Shown here in pieces: positions 25,920 through 34,822 of a stretch of 64,000 bases of DNA. Under the pieces are notes generated by a model, which saw only the letters and a list, made by a program, of their open reading frames with translations, was not told where the DNA came from and did not search any database. The stretch covers positions 3,658,001 through 3,722,000 of the forward strand of contig NZ_CP172056.1 in the NCBI RefSeq assembly GCF_049860565.1, given 5' to 3'. The translations under genes and the position numbers were made by a program. This DNA is from Desulfitobacterium_A nosdiversum. GTDB lineage: Bacteria > Bacillota > Desulfitobacteriia > Desulfitobacteriales > Desulfitobacteriaceae. Each line of letters opens with the position of its first letter. The first letter of the stretch is position 1.

Positions 25920-26663
25920 ATGGATATAAAGAATGTGATGAGCCGATTCAATAAACGACATCTGCCCCTTTTCTTCTTATCCGTTGTTGTCATAATCGCA
26001 GGGATTTTTCTAGTCATAAAATTTACTGAACCACAACAAGAAACATCCTCGTCTCTTTCCAGCGAAACGAAACAAGAAGATCAAAACGCACATGACTCAG
26101 GCACTGCAACGGCATCAACTGCATCAACTACGGCGACCTCGGCACCCACTCCTGCAGCTCCGACTGAAATACAGCAAAAAGCACTTAACCTCTATGAGCA
26201 AGGACTTAAGCTTTATTATAATCGTCAATTTAGTCAAGCTTTAGACCTTTTTAACCAAGCCTTAGCTCTCGACCCCAATTGCTATCAAGCGATAAATGGA
26301 AAAGGAGCCACTTATGCTTTCTTAGGCCGTTATGATGAGGGAATTACTTTAATTAGACATGCTCTTGAGCTAAAACCTGATTTTGTTTACGGTCATTTTA
26401 ACCTTGGTCTCGCGAATGAACTTGCAGGTCGATGGAATGATGCGATTGATGCCTACCATTCCGCAATTAGCCTTGATTCGAAAGACGTCTGGAGTTATTA
26501 CGGTATTGCCAGCATCTATGGAAGGCAGGGAAATACGGATAAAGTTATAGAATATTTACAGCAAGCGATCAATCTCCAACCCGATGTAAAAGAAGTGGCG
26601 AAAGAGGAAAAAGATTTTAATCCTGTTAAAAACGATCCCCGTTTTATAGCTTTAGTCAAATAA
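25920..26663 (+). CDS. Membrane-anchored TPR protein
   Basis: A single N-terminal membrane helix (LPLFFLSVVVIIAGIFLVI), a Ser/Thr/Ala/Pro-rich linker, then four tetratricopeptide repeats between residues about 85 and 225 (for example ALDLFNQALALDPN, ALELKPD, AISLDSK, AINLQPD). TPRs mediate protein contacts; the orientation suggests the repeats face the outside. The start is ATG 25920, 5 nt after GGAGG; ATG 25917 and the upstream GTG sit too close to or inside that site. Monocistronic; partner unknown. Confidence 0.85.
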   Translation: MDIKNVMSRFNKRHLPLFFLSVVVIIAGIFLVIKFTEPQQETSSSLSSETKQEDQNAHDSGTATASTASTTATSAPTPAAPTEIQQKALNLYEQGLKLYYNRQFSQALDLFNQALALDPNCYQAINGKGATYAFLGRYDEGITLIRHALELKPDFVYGHFNLGLANELAGRWNDAIDAYHSAISLDSKDVWSYYGIASIYGRQGNTDKVIEYLQQAINLQPDVKEVAKEEKDFNPVKNDPRFIALVK

Positions 26664-26714
26664 ACATCTCAACCTCACCATATTGGGAGAGGAACTTGGA
26701 AAGGAATTTACGAA

Positions 26715-26753
26715 AAGCCATCTCGTGTATACAAATTTACATCGAGATGGCTT
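26715..26753. terminator. Terminator between the TPR gene and the chemoreceptor gene
   Basis: AAGCCATCTCG and CGAGATGGCTT, perfect 11-bp stem, followed by a T-rich tract on the plus strand and four T on the minus strand; probably bidirectional between convergent genes. Confidence 0.8.
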
Positions 26754-26788
26754 CTTAATCTTTATTATCAACTACGTTCTATTTTAGG

Positions 26789-28828
26789 TTAGTTTTCAGC
26801 TTTTGCTATCAGGCTGTTTAAGTACTTAATAACCTTCCCGGATTGCTGATCTAACTTCTTAAGGCATTTTTGGGCTTTGTCCAAATCCCCTTGCTGATAA
26901 GCAATAGCCGCTTCATGGGCCATTTCGTGGACTAAACGATGGGGATCATCCATGGCTTGATACTCATTTAAGCTTTTGAAGGGATTATCTTCTGAGCTAT
27001 ACCATTTCCCTAAGCGGCACACCTTATGTGAGGTCACTTCTTCCGGCGCTACTTCTTCAATCCCTTTGAGCATATTAACGATACGTGACTTCCAGAGTAG
27101 ATGATCTGTTTTCGCTTTTTCCAGGATATCTCGATTGGTAAATTTATCCGAAGAAACTTTGAAACTCTCGACTCCTTTATTCAACTCTTGTGCCATCAAT
27201 GCCGCCTCTTGAATACTTGAAGCCACAGTCTCCATGGAAGCATTGATTTCTTCTGATGAAGATGCAACTTCTTGAGCTTCTGTCGATGTATTCTCAATCG
27301 CATCAGCAACGGAGTTAATCAATTGAATAATTTTATCTGAACTCGCGACTTCCGAATCGGTAACTTCAACACTATATTGAACATCCTTAGCCGTTTTCTG
27401 CACAGCTTCTAAGATTTCATGCAATGCATTTCCAGCTTGATTCATGATCTGCACGCCATTTTCGACTTCATCTCGGCTGTCCTTTGTTGCTTTCACCGCA
27501 GCTGTCACCCCAATGAGGACTTTTTGAGCCAAACCTGCCACATCCTGAGCTCCTTGGGCTGAAAGTTCCGCTAATTTACGGACCTCCTCAGCCACAACAG
27601 CAAAACCTCTGCCTGATTCACCTGCCCGGGCAGCTTCAATAGCTGCATTAAGCGCCAAAAGATTAGTCTGATCAGCAAGTCCTGTAATTGTAACCGTAAT
27701 CTCGTCAATCTGGTGAGAGAACTCTGTTAAGGATGACATAAGTTCTTCCATTTCAAGGGTTTTAGCACGGATCATTGCCATTCTGCCCACAGCATCTTCA
27801 ACTGTTTTCTTACCGCTTTCCGCTGTTTCCAGAGTAGTTTGTGAGCTAACACCGGCGGATTGACTTTGCCGACGTGCAATTTGAGTTAAAGAAGAAAGCT
27901 CAAGCAGTACTTGAGATGCTTCGACAATAGCTTTTGTTCCGGTATCTGCGTCTGAAGCTACCCTTTGCATACTGCCGCTGACTTCACCGACCGAAACAGT
28001 AACTTCCTCACTACTCGCGGCAAGCTGCTGCGAGGAAGCAGCTAAATTAGCGGACAGATCCCTAACCTTTTGTACAAGTTCTGCTAATCTGCGAACCATG
28101 ACATTAAAGGCTGCACTTAAATCTCCAAATTCATCATTGGATTTAACTTCTGCGACAACTGTAAGATCTCCCATTCCCGCCTTGCTCATCATCTCTTGCA
28201 AGTTATTGATTTCTCTGAGAATCCACCGTGATAGCGCGAATCCAATAAGGATGGCAGCCGCAACAGCGATTAGGCTCGCAAAAATATTAACCCGGTTTGC
28301 CCAACTAATATAAGCAATAATATCGTTCTGGCTTGCGTTTAACGTGTTGCTCTGTCTCTCATCGAAGCTTTCTAGCACCTTTACAATCGGTTCAAAGGAA
28401 TTTTCTCCTGAGATTGCAAGATTAGTACCCGGCGCACTTTGGATAATCTTTTCACTAGACTGTTCATAAGTATTGATTAACCCTTGTACTTTCTGAATAT
28501 CCTGTTGATCTTGCTGCGTCAAATCAAGCTTGTTCAATTCTGCAATATGTTCTTTAATAGTTTGCATGTCATTGCGATATGCTGTGACTAAAGGTTTACG
28601 GTCAATATCTGTTTGAGCATTACTGACTCTAAGCATATTGTTGTCAGCACTATGAATATCTGCTATTAAGTCTTTAGCTAAGCCTGATATTTTAGCGTGA
28701 TTAGCTATTTCACTTACTCCCTGATCTACTTTGTTTTGGAATAAGTTACTTATTAAAATCGCTACGGCAAAAATTAGGATGATCCCAAAAAATCCTCCTA
28801 AAATACGAAATCTAACCGATTGTTTCAT
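26789..28828 (-). CDS. Methyl-accepting chemotaxis protein with C-terminal CZB zinc-binding domain
   Basis: About 679 residues: membrane helix near 10-30, a four-helix-bundle periplasmic-type sensor (about 35-180), second membrane helix, HAMP domain (LREINNLQEMMSKAGMGDL), coiled signalling domain with the receptor tip DQTNLLALNAAIEAARAGES, and a C-terminal CZB domain (KTDHLLWKSRI, CRLGKWY, HRLVHEMAHEAA) that binds zinc through His and Cys. CZB domains sense zinc or hypochlorite in other bacteria. The ATG at 28828 follows GAGGAG. It closes a cluster with STAS, kinase and phosphatase genes, so it may be linked to that switch. Confidence 0.92.
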   Translation of the reverse strand: MKQSVRFRILGGFFGIILIFAVAILISNLFQNKVDQGVSEIANHAKISGLAKDLIADIHSADNNMLRVSNAQTDIDRKPLVTAYRNDMQTIKEHIAELNKLDLTQQDQQDIQKVQGLINTYEQSSEKIIQSAPGTNLAISGENSFEPIVKVLESFDERQSNTLNASQNDIIAYISWANRVNIFASLIAVAAAILIGFALSRWILREINNLQEMMSKAGMGDLTVVAEVKSNDEFGDLSAAFNVMVRRLAELVQKVRDLSANLAASSQQLAASSEEVTVSVGEVSGSMQRVASDADTGTKAIVEASQVLLELSSLTQIARRQSQSAGVSSQTTLETAESGKKTVEDAVGRMAMIRAKTLEMEELMSSLTEFSHQIDEITVTITGLADQTNLLALNAAIEAARAGESGRGFAVVAEEVRKLAELSAQGAQDVAGLAQKVLIGVTAAVKATKDSRDEVENGVQIMNQAGNALHEILEAVQKTAKDVQYSVEVTDSEVASSDKIIQLINSVADAIENTSTEAQEVASSSEEINASMETVASSIQEAALMAQELNKGVESFKVSSDKFTNRDILEKAKTDHLLWKSRIVNMLKGIEEVAPEEVTSHKVCRLGKWYSSEDNPFKSLNEYQAMDDPHRLVHEMAHEAAIAYQQGDLDKAQKCLKKLDQQSGKVIKYLNSLIAKAEN

Positions 28829-28853
28829 GTGCTTCTCCTCTTCTTTGCTCTTC

Positions 28854-29156
28854 CTACTCGATATCAAAAACTTTATTTAATCGAGTCATGAGAAAGAGTT
28901 CTTTTACAGCGCCTTGCAACCCCTGAATAACTACGCCTCCGCCATGCTCGATTGCACGCTTATGAATAGCAACTAAGACCCCAAGCCCCGAACTATCGAT
29001 ATATGTAGCTTGACTCATATTAATAACAAAACGCCGGTATCCTGTACCAATGAGGTCAAGAAGCTTTTCTCTCAACTGTGCAGCGTCTTCTACAAAAATT
29101 TTCCCCTCTAAATTTACCCGTACTTCATTTTTATCTGCTTTGATATCAAATGCCAT
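28854..29156 (-). CDS. STAS-domain anti-sigma factor antagonist-like protein
   Basis: 100-residue single STAS domain of the SpoIIAA/RsbV type, with the phosphorylatable Ser in QATYIDSSGLGVLVAIH. Such proteins bind the kinase/anti-sigma partner when unphosphorylated and are released on phosphorylation. AAGGAGG precedes the ATG at 29156. Stands 26 bp before the chemoreceptor start and about 70 bp after the kinase gene, in a plausible operon. Confidence 0.92.
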   Translation of the reverse strand: MAFDIKADKNEVRVNLEGKIFVEDAAQLREKLLDLIGTGYRRFVINMSQATYIDSSGLGVLVAIHKRAIEHGGGVVIQGLQGAVKELFLMTRLNKVFDIE

Positions 29157-29225
29157 TAAAATTCCTCCTTATTTTTAAATTATAATACTTTTTTACCTAA
29201 TAGTTAATGTTTAATAATAATCAAT

Positions 29226-29657
29226 TTAATTTTGTATATTTTTTATCAATGATACAGCGTTGCCTTTTGCATTATAGTGAACCTGATCCATAGCAGATTC
29301 CATAATAAATAACCCCCGGCCTGATTCACCCCATTGCCATTCCTTGCTGTTATCACAGCAATTTGAGTTAAATTTCGTTACGAGATTTTCTACACAAAAG
29401 CCGTTTCCTTTATCTTTAATTCGAATAAAGAGGAAGTTGGAATCAAATAGATAAATACTAATCGTTACAGGATTGAACGTACCTGAACCATATTTAAATG
29501 CATTGTTGACAGCTTCATTAATGGCTATTTCAACCATAGTAAGCTGATCTTTTGGCAAATTATCTGAGACATCTTCTATACAATGATGAACATTTTCACG
29601 ACAGCCCTGATATTCTTGTTCATTCGTAAATGTACATCGCATCAGTCTTTCACGCAT
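29226..29657 (-). CDS. RsbW/SpoIIAB-like ATP-binding kinase or anti-sigma regulatory protein
   Basis: 143 residues of a GHKL ATPase (HATPase_c_2): N box VEIAINEAVNNAFKYG, ATP-lid Asp in RIKDKGNGF, and GESGRGLFIMESAMDQV. In partner-switching systems this protein phosphorylates the STAS partner and binds the final target. No sigma factor gene is next to it, so the target may be elsewhere or not a sigma factor. Lies between the PP2C phosphatase and STAS genes. Confidence 0.9.
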   Translation of the reverse strand: MRERLMRCTFTNEQEYQGCRENVHHCIEDVSDNLPKDQLTMVEIAINEAVNNAFKYGSGTFNPVTISIYLFDSNFLFIRIKDKGNGFCVENLVTKFNSNCCDNSKEWQWGESGRGLFIMESAMDQVHYNAKGNAVSLIKNIQN

Positions 29658-29687
29658 CTTTTTTCACCTCTTACTTGCCTTAAATCC

Positions 29688-30800
29688 CTAATCTCCTTCA
29701 CGAGGCCGCATAAATCCAAGGGCAGTTGCATCATCAAGCAACTCTTGCGTAAATGAAGGAGAATTTAAAAGATTCATCATCGACGAAACATTCATCTTGT
29801 CAAGTGCGAGGTTCTTTTCCTGAATACGGTCGAAAAAGCCGTCCGTCAAAAAAATTGCTCCATCACCAGGCTCAAAACTACATTCATGCTCTTCAAATTC
29901 CTCATCCTCGGATATTCCGAGAAACAGGCCTGGCTTACTTACTACTTTTAGCCCTAAGCCCTTACCAGAACACAAAAGGAAATGGTTAATACCTGCCATA
30001 ACAAAATGTATTTGTCTCTTCACAAGATCAATATGAAAAAGTATTCCTCCCGCAAAAAAATCATCAGGGAGAATACTAATGCATTCATTATTCAACCATT
30101 TCATTTTTTCGGGCAGCGACAGTTCCTTTTCCATAACTTGCCTGTAAAGCACTCTTAATGCAGATACTTGTAGGGCTGTCGCAATCCCATGTCCCATTAC
30201 ATCAAAAAGAAATCCTCGAAGATTCTTTTTAGCCTCATTCCAACGATAATCATAATAATCCCCGCTGAGATGAGTATAGGGAAAATATAAACTTTTCAGC
30301 ATGAGTTCATCTTTATTAAAATCGGGCATCAATAATCCTTTTTGGATCCTTCCCGCCAATTCCACTTCCCGACGCATCTCCATATCCTCGGTAATGTCTC
30401 GAAAGATTGCGACATAATTCGTCAACATGGATGCTTCGTCATATACAGCATGAATAGACATCCATTCAGGAAAAATCTGACCATTCTTACGTTTATTCCA
30501 TATTTCCCCCTGCCACTGTCCTTTTTCTATGAGGTCTTTCCACATGCTCCGATAAAATGCAACTTTATGCCTGCCCGATTGAAGAATACGAGGATTTTTA
30601 CCTAAAATATCTTCGGGAAAATATCCCGTAGTACGGGTAAATGCCGGATTGACATAGGTAATTTTCCCATTTGGATTTGTCATACAAATGCTTTCTTGTG
30701 AAGCTTCAAAAACTCGCCCTGCAATTTCGATGAGGGTATCACTGCAATAATCCTTCTTAAAAGTTAAATTTACAAGCTTTCGATGGATTTCTTCATTCAT
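29688..30800 (-). CDS. PAS-domain PP2C (SpoIIE/RsbU-type) serine phosphatase
   Basis: PAS sensor at residues about 25-140 (ESICMTNPNGKITYVNPAF, GYFPEDILGKNPRIL, PAC part NYVAIFRDITED), then a PP2C-type phosphatase (about 165-370) with metal-binding segments SGDYYDYRW and FDVMGHGIATALQVSALR and the late Asp in FLTDGFFD. The expected role is dephosphorylating the STAS protein of the same cluster in response to the PAS signal. The first gene of the cluster; ATG at 30800 preceded by GGAGG. Confidence 0.92.
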   Translation of the reverse strand: MNEEIHRKLVNLTFKKDYCSDTLIEIAGRVFEASQESICMTNPNGKITYVNPAFTRTTGYFPEDILGKNPRILQSGRHKVAFYRSMWKDLIEKGQWQGEIWNKRKNGQIFPEWMSIHAVYDEASMLTNYVAIFRDITEDMEMRREVELAGRIQKGLLMPDFNKDELMLKSLYFPYTHLSGDYYDYRWNEAKKNLRGFLFDVMGHGIATALQVSALRVLYRQVMEKELSLPEKMKWLNNECISILPDDFFAGGILFHIDLVKRQIHFVMAGINHFLLCSGKGLGLKVVSKPGLFLGISEDEEFEEHECSFEPGDGAIFLTDGFFDRIQEKNLALDKMNVSSMMNLLNSPSFTQELLDDATALGFMRPREGD

Positions 30801-31147
30801 ATATGGCCTCCAACCACGTTCAGTTGTACATAAACTTCTATTTCAATTCAGTGTTAGGTATTATTCTAGTTATTTTTATGTAATCCTGCTTAAATAGTTC
30901 CATCTCTAAAATTTAATCAATAATTAATGCCTTTTTCTTCTAATATCTTAAAAATGCTTATGTTTTCACCTGATATTATTTTACGAAAGTTCTTTATTTT
31001 CATTGATTATTATAACAGAAGATAATTCATCATGAGTAAAGAATTCACTTAATTCAACGCCATAAATTAACAGATTGTCCTATAAAGGATTCAATGCTGT
31101 AATGTCGAATTTAATGAAGCATTAACTATTTTTAGAGGAGAGCTTCA
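30801..31147. other. Intergenic region with a possible decayed gene fragment and the methyltransferase promoter
   Basis: On the minus strand two adjacent frames give protein-like sequence: 30984-31079 (NLLIYGVELSEFFTHDEL, then SSVIIINENKELS) and, one frameshift on, 30917-31004 (RKIISGENISIFKILEEKG). Neither has a ribosome binding site or full length. I cannot name a family; it may be the tail of a lost gene. The plus-strand promoter at 31075-31103 overlaps the upstream end. Confidence 0.3.
31075..31103 (+). promoter_or_regulatory. Possible promoter of the DNA methyltransferase gene
   Basis: TTGTCC, 17 bp, TGTAAT, 44 bp upstream of the GTG start codon. Confidence 0.45.
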
Positions 31148-33259
31148 GTGACCTTGAAGATAAACAACAACAGTACAGAAAAAAAGTCGACGGACACTTT
31201 ACTATTAAAGGAAGTTGCCGTGCTCTTATCCGTATCTGCGGCAACCGTAAGAAATTGGATTAAATCCGGAAGAATCAATGTCATCCGTCAAAGTCGTTCT
31301 GCATTTTTTAATAAACAAGAGATTTTACAAATTAAGCAAGAAATTGAATCTGGCGCTTCGCATCGTCTGAAAAGCAGGCGCAATAAAATCGCTGTTGAAG
31401 GAACATATATACCCACTGAGTATGTCAATTCAGCCGAATACATTCAATTAGCTGAAAAAATCCTTAAAATCGTTAATGAGTCCTCTAGCGAAATAAACGC
31501 CAATTTGATATTGCTTGAGGTTGTTTTAGCTCTTTTCTTAAATCAAGGGCGACTTGTATGTCCACCTGAATTTCAGGATCTTAGTCTTACGGAACTTGCC
31601 ATCCAAGACAAGCTTTTGCTTGGCGAATACTCAAGCATTCTTAACTCACTTTTTGATGTAAACCGGGAAATTTCGGCAAATCAATCAGAAATCCTTAGAC
31701 AGATTCGCCAGCTAAATATTCGCTTTATTCCTGGTGATGATTTACTTGGCCTAGTGTATATGTCCCTTTCTAATCTGAGCAAGAGGAAGAGCAACGGAAG
31801 CTATTACACTCCCTCAAAGATTGTAGATGCACTTGTCGAGCAAAGCCTTGATTCTTTATGCGATATTTCTTTCCCCAAAATAGTAGATCCGTGTTGTGGA
31901 TCGGGTAACTTTCTTATTAAATTGTTTTTAGCTGCAAAATTGCGTCTTTTAAAACGTGGACTCAGCACGGAAGAAGCGGAAAAACGCCTGTTGCAGGATT
32001 GTTTATCCGCTTATGATATCGATGAAACAGCCGTGACGTTAGCAAAGATTAACCTTGAATTATTACGTGAATGCCCAAGCGGTAATTTACTCTCTTTTAA
32101 GATTGAGTGCCGGAATACTTTAGATAACTACAGCAATTTAATTGCTCATGCTGAGGCTTTTGATTTGGTCATTGGCAATCCGCCCTGGGGCTATAGTTTT
32201 TCACAAAAGGAATTTGACCTTTACAAAAATCGCTTCATTACTGCGCAGGCTTCACTGGAATCATTTTGTTTATTTATTGAGTATGGACTAGGCATTCTAA
32301 AACCAAATGGAATTCTTTCCTACGTTCTTCCTGAAGCCATGCTTAATGTTCGACTTCATGCGCCAATACGTCAAATCTTATTAGAAAAAACTCAAATTTT
32401 AAAAATTCATCTGTTGGGGCAGCAATTTTCCAAAGTCTTTACCCCCGCTTTTACGCTCATCGTAAAAAACTCCCAAGTAACGTTAAATCATGAGATCTTG
32501 GTTGAGTGGAATGATTGGGTTCAGTCAATTCCTCAACAACGATTTTATGAAAATGAAATGTATATTTTTAATGTTAAAACTTCTCACTTAGAGGACAAAA
32601 TTATTAAGCACATGAAATCGCTCCTAGGTATTAGGTACTTGAAAGGACATGCTGAATTCGCATTAGGTATCGTCACCGGGAACAACAAAGAATGGGTGCT
32701 TCCTCGACCGTTTCCTGGATCAGAGCATATTCTTAAAGGAAACGATGTTTTTAAGTATAACTTCTATCCCAGCGAAAATTATATCCCTTTTGAACCCCAA
32801 AAATTTCAGCAGGTCGCTCCTGAAAAGCTTTACCGCGCTCCGGAGAAATTGCTCTATCGATTTATCAATGAAAATTTAGTTTTCGCCTACGATGATAGAC
32901 AAACATTATCTCTAAATAGTGCTAATCTAGTGATTCCAAACTTGCCGGGATATTCCCTAAAATATATCCTTGCTGTTCTAAACTCACGTGCTGCTCAATT
33001 CTTCCATACCGTTTCCTTCTCATCAATTAAGGTATTACGCAAGCATATTGAATCTATACCCATACCGCCATGTGACCTGGAAAAACAACAATCTATAATT
33101 AAAAACGTCGACCTGCTTCTTAGTGCAAAGGACGAAACACTTCGAGTCAATCTCTATGAAAAAATCGATGCTCAAATGATGGAACTCTATGGCTTTAACG
33201 CTGAACAGCAAGGCCTGATTCTTGAAAAATTCGCAGAAACAAAATTTCTTTCGAGGTGA
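31148..33259 (+). CDS. N6-adenine DNA methyltransferase (TaqI/Eco57I-like) with N-terminal HTH
   Basis: 703 residues. The N-terminus has an excisionase/MerR-like helix-turn-helix (LLLKEVAVLLSVSAATVRNW). The central gamma-type methyltransferase shows motif X GSYYTP (217-222), motif I VDPCCGSGNF (246-255) and motif IV NPPW (344-347). The C-terminus resembles the TaqI target-recognition domain (LAVLNSRAAQFFHTVSFSS, KHIESIPIP). It would methylate adenine in a specific site. No nuclease motif or neighbouring restriction gene is visible, so it appears solitary or regulatory. GTG at 31148 with AGAGGAG 7 nt upstream. Confidence 0.88.
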   Translation: MTLKINNNSTEKKSTDTLLLKEVAVLLSVSAATVRNWIKSGRINVIRQSRSAFFNKQEILQIKQEIESGASHRLKSRRNKIAVEGTYIPTEYVNSAEYIQLAEKILKIVNESSSEINANLILLEVVLALFLNQGRLVCPPEFQDLSLTELAIQDKLLLGEYSSILNSLFDVNREISANQSEILRQIRQLNIRFIPGDDLLGLVYMSLSNLSKRKSNGSYYTPSKIVDALVEQSLDSLCDISFPKIVDPCCGSGNFLIKLFLAAKLRLLKRGLSTEEAEKRLLQDCLSAYDIDETAVTLAKINLELLRECPSGNLLSFKIECRNTLDNYSNLIAHAEAFDLVIGNPPWGYSFSQKEFDLYKNRFITAQASLESFCLFIEYGLGILKPNGILSYVLPEAMLNVRLHAPIRQILLEKTQILKIHLLGQQFSKVFTPAFTLIVKNSQVTLNHEILVEWNDWVQSIPQQRFYENEMYIFNVKTSHLEDKIIKHMKSLLGIRYLKGHAEFALGIVTGNNKEWVLPRPFPGSEHILKGNDVFKYNFYPSENYIPFEPQKFQQVAPEKLYRAPEKLLYRFINENLVFAYDDRQTLSLNSANLVIPNLPGYSLKYILAVLNSRAAQFFHTVSFSSIKVLRKHIESIPIPPCDLEKQQSIIKNVDLLLSAKDETLRVNLYEKIDAQMMELYGFNAEQQGLILEKFAETKFLSR

Positions 33260-33513
33260 ACTTAATATGGAGAAGTGTTTTTGTCTGGATTGCAGTTTGG
33301 AGAGATTTAATTCGCTACTGGGTACTATCCTCTCATGAAGTCGAAACTAATTCTTATTTTTCAACCGGCCAGCACCGAGGGAATGTTGGCGAAGGTCAGC
33401 TTCATGTAAGACATGATAACATTCATGAATTTAAAAAATATGAATGCGAACCTGAAGAACTTAAAGAAGCAATAATTAATGCAAAAAGCAGACATCTGAA
33501 TATCGTATATTAA
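33256..33513 (+). CDS. Small protein coupled to the DNA methyltransferase, possibly frameshifted
   Basis: The GTG start overlaps the methyltransferase stop as GTGA, but the first 24 residues of this frame (MNLIWRSVFVWIAVWRD...) look non-coding. A different frame begins with ATG at 33267, better placed after AGGTGA, and gives MEKCFCLDCSLERFNSLLG before stopping at 33338; the two frames would join near 33320-33340 if one base were added or lost. The common C-terminal part (FSTGQHRGNVGEGQLHVRHD ... EELKEAIINAKSRH) is hydrophilic and protein-like. Family not recognised. Confidence 0.35.
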   Translation: MNLIWRSVFVWIAVWRDLIRYWVLSSHEVETNSYFSTGQHRGNVGEGQLHVRHDNIHEFKKYECEPEELKEAIINAKSRHLNIVY

Positions 33514-33519
33514 GCATAA

Positions 33520-33555
33520 GGCCTGCCCCATAAGGAGCAGGTCCTTTCATTTCTT
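33520..33555 (+). terminator. Terminator after the methyltransferase operon
   Basis: GGCCTGC and GCAGGTCC form a short stem around CCCATAAGGA, followed by TTTCATTTCTT. Confidence 0.55.
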
Positions 33556-33595
33556 ATTAATGGTGTTAACTCCTTCCCGTATCATTCTTCTTGTC

Positions 33596-34822
33596 CTAAG
33601 TGAAAAAAACGAGTTTTTTCGCCGCTAATCTGGCAATGATTAGCCCTATGGGAAACATTAATAAAGAAATGAGCCATTCTTGAGTTTGTATCGCTGTTAC
33701 CAGACCAATCAAAATTTGCCCCGGCAAAGCCATCAAAAACAAGGTTCGGCTTGCCGCACTCATTTGGGTTTCAGAAATTAAAGGAAACAATTTGACAAAT
33801 GGAGAGTTTAAAAATTTTTGCCAAAATAAGCGAATCATATTCGTTAAAAAAACAATAAACATGAACCAGAGAAACCATTTCCAATCCTTAGGAAAGGCTG
33901 TAAGCATTAAGAGGCACATGGCCACTACTTCAAAATAAAACTTAATGTCTTCACCATTTCGGATCGTGGCTTTAATACATAGCTCAATCAAAACGTTCTC
34001 AGAAGTACGCTTTCTGTAAATTGGGTTAGAGTTTCTGAATACCCAAGGACGCTGTCTCCTGTCTTTAGTTCTTTTGGCAGCGGTTCCCGCTTGCCGTAGG
34101 AGAAGATTAACCATCTTTAATTTTGAGGCTTGCCCGCTTATGACATCTTCGTAAAAAACACCTGAAATAGTTATACGCATATAAGCAAGTATTATTAAGG
34201 CAAGGAAAAGCAGCGCTGCTGAGCAAAAGAAAAGATTATTTAAACCGGTTAATAAAAAAACGCTAAGTCTTAAATATATCCCTGAAACAATAACCACCGC
34301 CATCTTGATGAAGGTTTGATTCCAACCCTGAAAACGGCGCTCTATCAGCTGTTTAGAAATATCAATACTTGCCTTAAGCCCAAACACAAAAACACTTAAC
34401 TCTAAGAATTCGGCAGGAGAAAAACCATAGTAGAGGATTAAAAACGGAGCAAGAATTAGGGAAAATGGTAAGGTTTCGAGCAGGTTGAACCCAAGGTAAT
34501 ATACCAGACTTAATTTTATGAGCTTTTTTATCCAATCTCTTTGCTGGTAAACGAAAAGTTGATCTGCCTCTTCCACAAAAATTCGAATTGATCCTGACCA
34601 AACGAAAAACAGTATAATTCCAAGCAGTGCATTAAGAGGGAGGTAGTTGACCCATCCCGGAATAGTTCTCCACCACGAAAGATAAGTATTCAAAAAAATG
34701 AGTAAAAAAGGGATGACAATATAGAGTGCGACGATCCAATCGACGGCCGTTTTCCATACCTGATACTGATATTTCCATTCTGAAACAATCCGTCGTAAAA
34801 AGAGTCTGCGTACAGTAATCAT
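33596..34822 (-). CDS. ecsB: EcsB-like ABC transporter membrane subunit
   Basis: 408 residues, the exact length class of B. subtilis EcsB, with about ten membrane helices and an N-terminal RRLFLRRIVSEWKYQYQVWK segment typical of the family. Coupled to the ATPase gene by an ATGA overlap. The Ecs exporter affects intramembrane protease RasP, secretion and competence in Bacillus; its substrate may be peptides. Symbol given by similarity of pattern and length only. Confidence 0.75.
   Translation of the reverse strand: MITVRRLFLRRIVSEWKYQYQVWKTAVDWIVALYIVIPFLLIFLNTYLSWWRTIPGWVNYLPLNALLGIILFFVWSGSIRIFVEEADQLFVYQQRDWIKKLIKLSLVYYLGFNLLETLPFSLILAPFLILYYGFSPAEFLELSVFVFGLKASIDISKQLIERRFQGWNQTFIKMAVVIVSGIYLRLSVFLLTGLNNLFFCSAALLFLALIILAYMRITISGVFYEDVISGQASKLKMVNLLLRQAGTAAKRTKDRRQRPWVFRNSNPIYRKRTSENVLIELCIKATIRNGEDIKFYFEVVAMCLLMLTAFPKDWKWFLWFMFIVFLTNMIRLFWQKFLNSPFVKLFPLISETQMSAASRTLFLMALPGQILIGLVTAIQTQEWLISLLMFPIGLIIARLAAKKLVFFT

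Noticed and set aside
31148..33513. Complete restriction-modification system
   Set aside because: No nuclease motif in the methyltransferase or in the small downstream frame.
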